Positions 1 through 6,836 of a DNA stretch of 64,000 nucleotides are shown one piece after another. Each line of letters opens with the position of its first letter. The stretch's first letter is position 1. This DNA comes from QALR01 sp045646925. Its GTDB lineage: Bacteria > Bacillota > Clostridia > Oscillospirales > CAG-272. Below the pieces are notes generated by a model. The model was not told the origin of the DNA. It made no database searches and saw nothing but the letters and a program-made list of their open reading frames with translations. Where the stretch lies: contig JAZRLQ010000047.1 in assembly GCA_045646925.1 (NCBI GenBank), forward strand, positions 11,036-75,035, in the 5' to 3' direction. Both the position numbers and the translations under genes were made by a program.

Positions 1-266
1 AGAAGCGATTCCGCTTCCTCGGATTTTTGTCCGATCCGATGAAATCTGTCTGCGAGTCCGAGCTTCTTTTCATAGGTTTGCAGCGTTTCTTCGGCGCGCT
101 TGATGCTGTCGCGTACGCCTTGACGGGTGATTCCCGTATTTTCAGCAATCTCGGAAAGAGAGAGATCATCATTATAATAATAGTCAAACATGGTTTTCTG
201 TGTTTCGGTAAGAAGTTCACCGTAAAAATCGAAAAGCATGATCAGTCGAAGGTCTTTCACAAACAT
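1..266 (-). CDS. ylxM: YlxM/p13-like helix-turn-helix protein, 3' end cut off by the window edge
   Basis: The visible 88 codons begin MFVKDLRLIMLFDFYGELLT and carry a sigma-70 region-4-like helix-turn-helix (LSLSEIAENTGITRQGVRD). This is the pattern of the UPF0122/YlxM family, a small accessory protein usually encoded just before ffh of the signal recognition particle. The ATG at 264-266 has a clear GGAGG eight bases upstream. The gene runs off the window toward position 1, where ffh would be expected; that is inference from family context. A consensus promoter lies at 312-340. Family assignment is firm; the end of the gene is not visible. Confidence 0.88.
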   Translation of the reverse strand, partial: MFVKDLRLIMLFDFYGELLTETQKTMFDYYYNDDLSLSEIAENTGITRQGVRDSIKRAEETLQTYEKKLGLADRFHRIGQKSEEAESL

Positions 267-311
267 CCTTTGCCTCCGGTAACACATTCTGTAAAGTTCA
301 CAGCTTTACAG

Positions 312-340
312 AGTATAACATGAAAAAGTCTCTTTGTCAA
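312..340 (-). promoter_or_regulatory. sigma-A promoter of ylxM
   Basis: On the minus strand, TTGACA (335-340), a 17-base spacer and TATACT (312-317) lie about 45 bases before the ylxM start. Confidence 0.75.
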
Positions 341-411
341 TATGTTTTCGAAAAAAAACAGTGATTGCTCCCAATAATTTAAAAAAATTTCGAAAAATTT
401 TCGTTTTTCTA

Positions 412-440
412 TTGACAAATCCATTTTTTTGTGATATTCT
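412..440 (+). promoter_or_regulatory. sigma-A promoter of tRNA-Glu
   Basis: TTGACA (412-417), a 17-base spacer and TATTCT (435-440) lie 16 bases before the mature tRNA 5' end, which is normal for a single tRNA transcription unit. Confidence 0.8.
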
Positions 441-456
441 TGTAAAGTAATCTAAT

Positions 457-531
457 GGCCCGGTGGTCAAGCGGCTACGACACCGCCCTTTCACGGCGGG
501 AACACGGGTTCGATTCCCGTCCGGGTCACCA
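457..531 (+). tRNA. tRNA-Glu (anticodon TTC)
   Basis: A full cloverleaf is visible. Acceptor arm GGCCCGG (457-463) pairs with CCGGGTC (521-527), with one G-T pair. The anticodon stem CCGCC/GGCGG flanks a loop with TTC, and the T arm is ACGGG-TTCGATT-CCCGT. The discriminator is A528 and the CCA end (529-531) is encoded. It has its own promoter upstream and a hairpin terminator immediately downstream. The last 22 bases from the T loop onward (511-532) are repeated exactly at 671-692. Confidence 0.96.
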
Positions 532-533
532 AA

Positions 534-574
534 AGAGAAAAATCCGAACTACATTCGGATTTTTCTCTTTTTTT
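534..574 (+). terminator. intrinsic terminator after tRNA-Glu
   Basis: A long perfect stem (AGAGAAAAATCCGAA and its complement around a six-base loop) is followed by a run of T to 574. It begins two bases after the CCA end. Confidence 0.85.
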
Positions 575-692
575 GCTTGCACAAAGCAGGGAATCGAAGA
601 AAGCGGTAATGAATGACAGCCTAAATGGCTGTCAGAACCGCGGCGACCAACGAGCGTCGAGCGAGGCGACCGATTCCCGTCCGGGTCACCAA
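575..692 (+). repeat. structured element ending in a copy of the tRNA-Glu 3' end
   Basis: After the terminator, GGGAATCG (589-596) can pair with CGATTCCC (671-678) to close a folded domain. Inside it are GCGGT/ACCGC arms around an eight-base-pair hairpin (TGACAGCC/GGCTGTCA) and a weaker CGAC/GTCG arm. The segment ends with a 22-base exact copy (671-692) of the tRNA T-loop-to-CCA sequence at 511-532. The direct repeats are 160 bases apart, like the two ends of an insertion at a tRNA 3' end. No ORF lies inside. It is either a small non-autonomous element or a structured RNA; which one cannot be told from one copy. Confidence 0.6.
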
Positions 693-745
693 GAAAAAGA
701 GAAGCAGACACGAGGGCGTGCAAAATAAGCGGTAAATTGAAATGA

Positions 746-773
746 GCCACCACGTTTTTTGTGGTGGCTTTTT
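746..773 (+). terminator. hairpin followed by T run
   Basis: GCCACCAC (746-753) pairs with GTGGTGGC (761-768) and five T follow. It sits downstream of the tRNA-associated element and 49 bases beyond the 3' end of the oppositely oriented XRE gene, so it would end transcripts coming from the tRNA side. Confidence 0.6.
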
Positions 774-821
774 GATATGCAGAAAGCAAAGAAAAAGCCC
801 CGCGCGAGGCGGGGCGAGAGA

Positions 822-1634
822 TTATTCGCTCAATAGCTGTTCAAGTTCTTTTCGTTGTTCTTCGGTGTATTCATACACGGTTGAGTGGAACCATTTGTCT
901 TCAACGAAATCATCGGCAAATGCCTCGATTATCTTCTGAGCAATTCTGAGTTGGGAATTTGCCTTTTCATTCTCCCCGTGGGCTTTCAAATGTTTTCCTG
1001 CAACAATTAACATATCTATCAAGTCTTCGGCAGAAATGTTTTTTTGCTTTTGTGCTGCCTCGTAGCTGTCCTCGCCATCCAACAAGGATGCCATAAGCTC
1101 AAGCTTTGTAAAATAGATCTCCGGTATAAGCTCAAGAGTAGGTTTAACCAAATCATTTTGTCCATTCTCTTTATAGCAGGTTGCCAAAATGCGGCAGGCA
1201 TCATATTTCACCGAATCGTCTTTTGTTGATTCAATGAGCGATTTGCAGAGGGTAATAACCTCGTCTGCCCTTGTTTTATAATCCAACGTATAGAGCAAAT
1301 TATTCAAAATAATATCGTTGCCCGGAAATCTCTGCAACCCGTCACGCAAAATACGCTCGGCCTTTTCAGAATCGCTCGCGCGGTATTTCCATGATTCGTG
1401 GCAAATAGCCTCTACCTGCTTTTCCATCTCAAATAAATTGAAATCAAAAAGCTCATCGGTAGAAACACCGAAAAATGAAGCAATCGCGGGAATCAAAGTC
1501 ACGTCGGGCATTGTATTTCCGTTTTCCCATTTCGAAACGGCTTGAAAGGATACTCCGAGATAGTTGGCAAAAACCTCTTGGGATATATTTTTCTGCTTTC
1601 TTAACGATTTGATTTTTTCTCCAAGTTTAATCAT
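822..1634 (-). CDS. XRE-family transcriptional regulator with helical C-terminal domain
   Basis: 270 residues. Residues 1-65 form a classic lambda-repressor-type helix-turn-helix (GEKIKSLRKQKNISQEVFAN, then a WENGNTMPD segment) that should bind an operator as a dimer. The remainder is helical and resembles the TPR-like sensor part of Firmicute XRE regulators (a WKYRASDSEKAERILRDGL unit near residue 95). I chose the ATG at 1632-1634 because GGAGGA lies seven bases upstream; the in-frame codons further upstream lack this. The gene stands alone, with a promoter at 1680-1707 and a dyad between promoter and start that could be its own operator. The target genes are unknown. Confidence 0.85.
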   Translation of the reverse strand: MIKLGEKIKSLRKQKNISQEVFANYLGVSFQAVSKWENGNTMPDVTLIPAIASFFGVSTDELFDFNLFEMEKQVEAICHESWKYRASDSEKAERILRDGLQRFPGNDIILNNLLYTLDYKTRADEVITLCKSLIESTKDDSVKYDACRILATCYKENGQNDLVKPTLELIPEIYFTKLELMASLLDGEDSYEAAQKQKNISAEDLIDMLIVAGKHLKAHGENEKANSQLRIAQKIIEAFADDFVEDKWFHSTVYEYTEEQRKELEQLLSE

Positions 1635-1658
1635 TGTTCTTCCTCCAAAATATTTTGG

Positions 1659-1676
1659 ATCAGCGCTTATCCTGAT
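1659..1676 (-). promoter_or_regulatory. dyad in the XRE gene leader, possible operator
   Basis: ATCAG (1659-1663) and CTGAT (1672-1676) are inverted around an AGCGCT-containing centre, between the -10 box and the ribosome binding site of the XRE gene. An autoregulatory operator is an inference from position only. Confidence 0.35.
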
Positions 1677-1679
1677 AAT

Positions 1680-1707
1680 ATTATAGCACATTTGCCAGCA
1701 AAAACAA
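1680..1707 (-). promoter_or_regulatory. promoter of the XRE regulator
   Basis: On the minus strand, a perfect TATAAT (1680-1685) lies 16 bases after TTGTTT (1702-1707). The -10 is strong and the -35 weak. Confidence 0.55.
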
Positions 1708-1853
1708 TAACTCATTTGGAGAGAAAATTTCTAACTCGAGTTGAATTTTTGCGTTTTCCGATGATCACGTCCGGGGCAAGCATAGCGCGCGGCAGTCCTC
1801 GCACCATCGGGCAGAAGCCCGAACCACTATCCGCAGGGGAAAACGATGTAGCA

Positions 1854-1994
1854 AAGGCTCCCTCCGGGAGGGAGCTGGCGCCTAAGGCGACTGAGGGAGA
1901 GCGCGTTACAATGAGGTCAATCTAAACTCCAAGTCACGCAGGCTCCTTCCACCGCTATCGCGGTCCCCCTCCCTCTCAGAGGGAGGCTTTGGAG
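1854..1994. repeat. MITE-like inverted repeat unit of the GGCTCCCTC type
   Basis: The left end (about 1854-1879) holds an AAAGGCTCCCTCC motif that folds on itself (CTCCCTCC/GGGAGGGAG). The right end (about 1968-1994) holds an imperfect reverse complement ending GAGGGAGGCTTTGG. Between them are small arms such as GGCGCC and an ACCGC-TATC-GCGGT hairpin. Intergenic units with this CTCCCTC/GAGGGAG signature are, to my recollection, common in many copies in gut Clostridia. No transposase is encoded. The gene-free stretch 1635-2266 consists mainly of this unit, the hairpins after it and the next gene's promoter. Confidence 0.55.
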
Positions 1995-2013
1995 ATCGAC
2001 CACCGATAGAAAA

Positions 2014-2043
2014 ACACCACCAAAGAAATTTTAATGGTGGTGT
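2014..2043. other. stem-loop in the gene-free stretch
   Basis: ACACCACCA (2014-2022) pairs perfectly with TGGTGGTGT (2035-2043). It resembles the CCACCAC hairpin at 746-768. No T run follows, so terminator function is doubtful. Confidence 0.4.
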
Positions 2044-2069
2044 TCGTGTTTTCTCCGCTAAGAATGCAG

Positions 2070-2095
2070 AGCAGATGTGTCTGCTTCTTTTTTTC
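2070..2095 (+). terminator. hairpin with T run, followed by a motif shared with the tRNA element
   Basis: AGCAGA-TGTG-TCTGCT is followed by a T-rich tract. About 20 bases later comes GCACAAAGCAGGGGATC (2112-2128), matching GCACAAAGCAGGGAATC behind the tRNA-Glu terminator (579-595) except for one base. The same order, terminator then this motif, occurs at both sites, so this may be a decayed second copy of the element. Confidence 0.45.
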
Positions 2096-2173
2096 TTCCA
2101 TGTCCGCACAAAGCAGGGGATCAAAACTGGTGCGGAATTTTTCACAAATGTCCATAAATACACCCATATTTAC

Positions 2174-2202
2174 TTGACAAAAACTCTGTTTTATTATATA
2201 AA
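2174..2202 (+). promoter_or_regulatory. promoter of the glycosidase-like gene
   Basis: TTGACA (2174-2179), a 17-base spacer and TATAAA (2197-2202) lie 65 bases before the start at 2267. Confidence 0.75.
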
Positions 2203-2266
2203 ATAGATGAAGGAATATTTTTATATGGGATGTTTCTCAAATTTGTGATATAAACAGGAGCGCTCT

Positions 2267-4345
2267 ATGAAGAACAAGACCGTTGATTTTCACTATTCTT
2301 TTCATGCGCCGCATACGTTGACGCTGTCGCGCCCGTCTGCGAGCGAAAAATTTGTGGCTGACGTTTCCGAAAGCGGAATCAAGTTTTGGTATGCTACCAA
2401 TTCCTTGCGGAATATCCATCCGCTTTCATGGACGATATTGAAGCAGGACGTGCAGATCGTGATGAACGTATCTGTTGGGGGAAAAGCATCCTCTTTGGAG
2501 AAATGGTACAGACATCCGAGCGGAGCGCCATATCTGTACGCGCAGGGAAAGGACGGCGAGATCTCCTTTTTCATATCCGCGGTCGCGTGCGGTCGAGGCG
2601 TTGTCGTTAAGACGGAGATCGTCAACGGCGGGGACACGGAAGAAGAGGTTTTCGTTCAGACGGCGCATACTTCCGGTTGGGTCATCAGTAATAAAGGGTG
2701 GATCGACGGCGTTCACAATCACGTTCTGATGACGATGAACGATGGCAGAGCGGACAGACTTCTCGTTTGCGCATACGGCGCGGACAGCTATCCGATATAT
2801 AAAAATAATATGACCGACGAGGATAAGCCTCCGATGGCAAACGAAGCTTTCGGTATCAAGCCGAACTCCATGAAGAAGATCACCTCCCGTTACGCGCTTG
2901 CTGCGGGTGAGAGAAAGACGGGATATCTTTTCATGCCGTACGAAATGTTCTTCGCGGATCTTTCCGAGATCGATCGCATGGATTTCGAAAGAGAAATGCG
3001 GGAGGCGCTTGAGGAATGGACGGCGCTTCTTGATCGCGGAACGGAAATTCAGATCGATGACGAGGCTCTCATGCATTGCTATCGCGCTTGTATTGCCGAT
3101 CTTTTCGTCATGCGTGAAAAGATCGGAGATCATTCGGGCATTTCCTGCGGAACGAGATTTTACAGATCGGCAAACAGCGGGGAATCATTGGAGTCCGCGA
3201 TTCTGCTGGAGACTGTCGGTTACGGCAAAGAGTCGTGTGAGGATTATCCGACGTATTGGGGCGGTCAGGATGAGGATGGTTGTTGGGTAACGAGCAAGGG
3301 CTGGGAGCATGAGGTCTGGGCTTTGATCTTTAATAAAACCAATTCCGTGATGGAGCATTATTATATTACGCGTGACCGCGCGTTTTTGGAAAAAATGTAT
3401 CCGCAAATGTACGCCTCGACAATGTTTAATTACAAGGCGAGAAATTCAACGAAGCATTCGGCGGTTTCGGCAGAAAGAGGGCTTATGCCGCGTGGCATGG
3501 GCGATTGCGGCATGATGAATAACGGGGACTATTACGGTGTGTTCTATCCGCATAACTGTCTTTCCGTTGCCGCGGACGGTCAGGTGCTGGAGGCGGCGAA
3601 GATCCTCGGAAAAATGGAGGATATCGCGCTTCTGACTCAAGTTTATGAAGAAGCGAAGGAGGCGTTGATCGCTTCCATGAAGGAGAATCTGTACGAAATT
3701 GACGGGTATCGTATCGTGCCCCCGATCGCCAACGCGCCCATTACCTCTATGTACGGCTGTCTGTATTCCGTGTTCCCCGGAAATTTGATTTCGGGCAATG
3801 ATCCCATGATCGAGGATACGGTTCGTTATCTTGAAAATAAAAAGGTCAGTGAGGGCGGCTTGCCCGTCGGTATGGGTTGGATGAAGGAAGGACTTTGGGT
3901 GGCGATGGCGCTCAGCAATATTGCGCGCGCATATCTCCGCATGGGAATGTATGCGGAAGCGCGGAAGTATCTCTATCCCTCGCTGAATCACGCTTCCCCC
4001 TTCGTGACCTGGTGCGAGGAACGCGGCGCAGAGCCGAATTCCGATAAAATATCCGGTGATAAGCAGCATCTGTGGACGCCGCTTTCCGTATGCCAATATC
4101 TGACGGAAGCGTTGTTCTTTGAAGATGAGAATTACGTTCATATCTGCGCGGGCGCTTGTCCCGAATGGTTGTCGGATGGCAAGGAGATTTCCGTGAAGGG
4201 CTTCTACAGCCACTACGGTAAAACGGATTTTGCGGTCAAGAACGTCGGCAGTGATTATACCTTTGATATCCGCACGGAACGCAAGATCGAGAAAGAGATC
4301 CTTTTGCACCTCCCGAATGAAATGCGTAAAATAATGGTGAAATAA
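2267..4345 (+). CDS. (alpha/alpha)6 six-hairpin glycosidase-like protein
   Basis: 692 residues, no signal peptide, so probably cytoplasmic. An N-terminal beta-rich domain (about 1-250) is followed by a helical repeat domain with regularly spaced Trp/Tyr/Gly motifs (WGGQDEDGCW near 325, RGMGDCGMMNNGDYYG near 410, GLPVGMGWMKEGLW near 545). This is the architecture of six-hairpin glycosidases such as the GH78, GH94 and GH65 clans. I cannot assign a numbered family or a substrate, and the catalytic acids are not identified. The ATG follows GGAGCG at a workable distance. A promoter precedes it and a bidirectional terminator follows. It is not in an operon with any sugar transporter; the neighbouring MFS gene runs the opposite way. 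Confidence 0.6.
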   Translation: MKNKTVDFHYSFHAPHTLTLSRPSASEKFVADVSESGIKFWYATNSLRNIHPLSWTILKQDVQIVMNVSVGGKASSLEKWYRHPSGAPYLYAQGKDGEISFFISAVACGRGVVVKTEIVNGGDTEEEVFVQTAHTSGWVISNKGWIDGVHNHVLMTMNDGRADRLLVCAYGADSYPIYKNNMTDEDKPPMANEAFGIKPNSMKKITSRYALAAGERKTGYLFMPYEMFFADLSEIDRMDFEREMREALEEWTALLDRGTEIQIDDEALMHCYRACIADLFVMREKIGDHSGISCGTRFYRSANSGESLESAILLETVGYGKESCEDYPTYWGGQDEDGCWVTSKGWEHEVWALIFNKTNSVMEHYYITRDRAFLEKMYPQMYASTMFNYKARNSTKHSAVSAERGLMPRGMGDCGMMNNGDYYGVFYPHNCLSVAADGQVLEAAKILGKMEDIALLTQVYEEAKEALIASMKENLYEIDGYRIVPPIANAPITSMYGCLYSVFPGNLISGNDPMIEDTVRYLENKKVSEGGLPVGMGWMKEGLWVAMALSNIARAYLRMGMYAEARKYLYPSLNHASPFVTWCEERGAEPNSDKISGDKQHLWTPLSVCQYLTEALFFEDENYVHICAGACPEWLSDGKEISVKGFYSHYGKTDFAVKNVGSDYTFDIRTERKIEKEILLHLPNEMRKIMVK

Positions 4346-4350
4346 AAGTA

Positions 4351-4382
4351 AAAATCCCTTTCCGCAAGGAAAGGGATTTTTT
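4351..4382. terminator. bidirectional terminator between glycosidase-like gene and MFS gene
   Basis: A 13-base-pair perfect stem (AAAATCCCTTTCC and its complement, loop GCAA) is flanked by A and T runs, so it can stop both convergent genes. It slightly overlaps the transporter's boundary. Confidence 0.85.
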
Positions 4383-4383
4383 G

Positions 4384-5556
4384 TTAAGCGGATTTTTTCG
4401 TTCGCACGACCATGATTTCATGCGAGCCTGCCATCAGTGCGAGCAATACCAAAAGATAGAAGGGGAGCAGGGAGATGGTGATATGCTCCGCGATCACGCC
4501 GAAGAGCGGGGGAGAAATGCAAAAACCGATGTAGGCGAACGCCATTTGCACGCCGATCATGGCTTGCGACTTATCTCTGCCGAAAATATCGGGTGTCATA
4601 TGGATAATACAAGGATATATGGGCGCACATCCGAGGCCGATGATGATAAAGCCGATCAATGCGCATACGGAGGGCAAGGGAAGCAAGATCATGACGATAC
4701 CTGCCGTGATAATGAAAAATCCCGTGCGGATCAAGAATCGGTCGCTGAATTTCATGGCAAGAAAACCGTTAATGCCTCTGCCCGACGTGATACCGATATA
4801 GAAAAGGCTTGCGAAGCCAGAGGCGATCTCGGGAGAAATTCCCTTGTTCACAACGAGATAACTGCTTGCCCACAAGGATGTGGAAAGTTCAAGAGAGCAA
4901 TAACCGAAAAAGGTCAGAAGACAGGAAACGGAGCCCGTGATGGAAAGGATCTCCTTGAATTTCAAGGGCTTGTTTTCCTCGATAGACGGTTCGTTTTCCG
5001 TTTCGGCGACCGTATTTTTCCATAAAGGGAGACTGAAAAATACGAAGGCGCAAAGGATCATCTGTATCACGGAAACGATCAGATAGCCAGCGTTCCAATT
5101 TTCGATCTTCACGAGAGCGAAGCTCATGATATAGGGGCTGATCGAAGCGCCGACACCCCAGAAGCAGTGAAGCCAGCTCATATGCTGCGCCTTATAGTGC
5201 AGGGCGACGTAATTGTTCAGCACGGAGTCCACGCCGCCCGCGCCGAGTCCGTAAGGGATCGCCCACAGGATCAGCATCCAAAATCGAGTGCTGACGGAAA
5301 ACCCGAAAAGCGCAAGCGCGGTTAGAAAAATGCTGCACGCGGTGATCTTTCCGGGACCGAATTTTCTGACCATTCTGTCGCTGAAGAAGCTGGAGATGAT
5401 CGTGCCGACGGACATGATGATGGAAATGATTCCCGCATAAGACATGGGGACGGTCAGCGTTTCCTGCATGACGGGCCATGCGGAGCCGAGCAGTGAGTCG
5501 GGCAGACCGAGACTGATGAAGCATATATAGATGAGCGCGAGCAGAAGATGGAACAT
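4384..5556 (-). CDS. MFS transporter
   Basis: 390 residues with about twelve hydrophobic segments. The loop after the second helix reads SDRMVRKFGPGKITA, the MFS motif between helices 2 and 3, so this is a major facilitator permease in the inner membrane. The LGLPDSLLGSAWPV segment in helix 1 is typical of the FucP/YbjJ-like sugar or drug MFS group, but the substrate cannot be read from sequence. The ATG at 5554-5556 has GGAGG five bases upstream; two in-frame ATG codons further upstream lack one. It follows ilvE by 81 bases with a possible weak terminator between, so co-transcription is possible but not required. Confidence 0.85.
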   Translation of the reverse strand: MFHLLLALIYICFISLGLPDSLLGSAWPVMQETLTVPMSYAGIISIIMSVGTIISSFFSDRMVRKFGPGKITACSIFLTALALFGFSVSTRFWMLILWAIPYGLGAGGVDSVLNNYVALHYKAQHMSWLHCFWGVGASISPYIMSFALVKIENWNAGYLIVSVIQMILCAFVFFSLPLWKNTVAETENEPSIEENKPLKFKEILSITGSVSCLLTFFGYCSLELSTSLWASSYLVVNKGISPEIASGFASLFYIGITSGRGINGFLAMKFSDRFLIRTGFFIITAGIVMILLPLPSVCALIGFIIIGLGCAPIYPCIIHMTPDIFGRDKSQAMIGVQMAFAYIGFCISPPLFGVIAEHITISLLPFYLLVLLALMAGSHEIMVVRTKKSA

Positions 5557-5582
5557 AATATCCTCCATTGACGTTACGTAAT

Positions 5583-5618
5583 GAAAAGGGAGCAAAGAGA
5601 AATGCATTCCTTGCTCCC
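5583..5618 (-). terminator. possible terminator after ilvE
   Basis: On the minus strand GGGAGCAA pairs with TTGCTCCC and is followed by TTTTC. The loop is long (15 bases) and the T run short. Confidence 0.4.
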
Positions 5619-5637
5619 GATTTTGTGAAATTATAAA

Positions 5638-6702
5638 TTAGATCTTGACCGTCCAACCGTAAGGATCTTCGGCTTTGCCCCACTGAATGCTCGTGAGTGT
5701 ATCGTAGAGATACTGCGTGGTCTCGCCGATCTCGAAATTGTTGACGATATAATCCTTGTCGCCGTAGGAGAGCTGACCGATCGGAGAAACGACCGCCGCG
5801 GTACCGCAGCCCCACGCTTCCTCGAGCTTGCCGTTTTCCAACGCTTCGAGAAGCTCGTCGACGGAGAGAAGACGTTCTTCGACGGGAATGCCCTTGTCCT
5901 TGAGAAGCTGGATGCAGGATTTGCGTGTAACGCCGGGGAGGATCGAGCCCGTCAGCTTGGGTGTTACGACGGTGCCGTCGATCTTGAACATAACGTTCAT
6001 TGCGCCGACCTCTTCGATATATTTGCGTTCTACGCCGTCAAGCCAGAGAACCTGAGAGAAGCCTTTCTTTTCCGCAACCTCGCCTGCGCGGTTGCTTGCC
6101 GCATAGTTACCGCCGCATTTGGTATAGCCCGTACCGCCGCGAACCGCGCGGACGTCCTTTGTTTCGATCATGATCTTGACGGGGTTAATGCCTTCGGGAT
6201 AGTAGCTTCCGACGGGAGACGCGATCACCATATATTTTGCGTTGAGAATGGTATGCACGCCGAGCGTTTCGTCGTTGCCGAAGAGGAAGGGACGGAGATA
6301 GAGAGAGGTGCCGTCTGCATGGGGAACCCAATCCTTTTCCACTTCAACGAATTTCTTGAGCGCTTCGAGAATGAATTCGGGATCGACGGGGGGGAGGCAG
6401 ATTCTGTCTGCGGAGCTGTTGAGTCTTGCGATATTTTCTGTGGGACGGAAAAGCTGAACCTCTCCTGTGGGAGTACGGTACGCCTTCAAGCCTTCGAAAA
6501 TCTCCGCGCCGTAGTGCAGAACGGTGGATGCGGGATGGAGCGTCAGATTGCCGAAGGGGATGATCTTGGCGTCGTGCCAGCCGAGATCGGGAGAATAGTC
6601 CATGACGAACATATGATCCGTAAAATGCTTGCCGAAGCCGAGCTTCGAATCGTCGGGTTTTTGTTTCGGTGTCGTTGTTTTGATGATTTCGATGGATTGC
6701 AT
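5638..6702 (-). CDS. ilvE: branched-chain amino acid aminotransferase
   Basis: 354 residues, the usual length for the longer (eukaryote-like) group of class IV PLP aminotransferases. It would interconvert leucine, isoleucine and valine with their 2-oxo acids in the cytoplasm using glutamate/2-oxoglutarate. The PLP-binding lysine is K195 in GYTKCGGNYAAS. HYGAEIFEGLKAYR (63-76) and the GCGTAAVVSPI segment near the C-terminus are family signatures. The gene has its own perfect promoter 87 bases upstream and no biosynthetic neighbours. The short leader shows no T-box or attenuator. Confidence 0.95.
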   Translation of the reverse strand: MQSIEIIKTTTPKQKPDDSKLGFGKHFTDHMFVMDYSPDLGWHDAKIIPFGNLTLHPASTVLHYGAEIFEGLKAYRTPTGEVQLFRPTENIARLNSSADRICLPPVDPEFILEALKKFVEVEKDWVPHADGTSLYLRPFLFGNDETLGVHTILNAKYMVIASPVGSYYPEGINPVKIMIETKDVRAVRGGTGYTKCGGNYAASNRAGEVAEKKGFSQVLWLDGVERKYIEEVGAMNVMFKIDGTVVTPKLTGSILPGVTRKSCIQLLKDKGIPVEERLLSVDELLEALENGKLEEAWGCGTAAVVSPIGQLSYGDKDYIVNNFEIGETTQYLYDTLTSIQWGKAEDPYGWTVKI

Positions 6703-6788
6703 AAGAAACTCCTGTCTGATTGAACATCTTCGATTTTATAGTAACGTCCGTTGAAAACGGCTCAAAAGTGTAGTGCGTTAATGATTTT

Positions 6789-6817
6789 ATTATAGACTTT
6801 TCACAAAAAAATGTCAA
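6789..6817 (-). promoter_or_regulatory. consensus sigma-A promoter of ilvE
   Basis: On the minus strand, perfect TTGACA (6812-6817), a 17-base spacer and perfect TATAAT (6789-6794). Confidence 0.85.
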
Positions 6818-6836
6818 GAGAAATTCTGAAAATAGG

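Noticed and set aside
671..692. Second, truncated tRNA-Glu gene
   Set aside because: Only the T-loop-to-CCA part is present. The upstream sequence does not fold into D and anticodon arms, so it is a copied end rather than a tRNA gene.
6703..6788. T-box or leucine attenuator before ilvE
   Set aside because: The leader is only about 85 bases with no T-box sequence, no run of branched-chain codons and no terminator/antiterminator pair.
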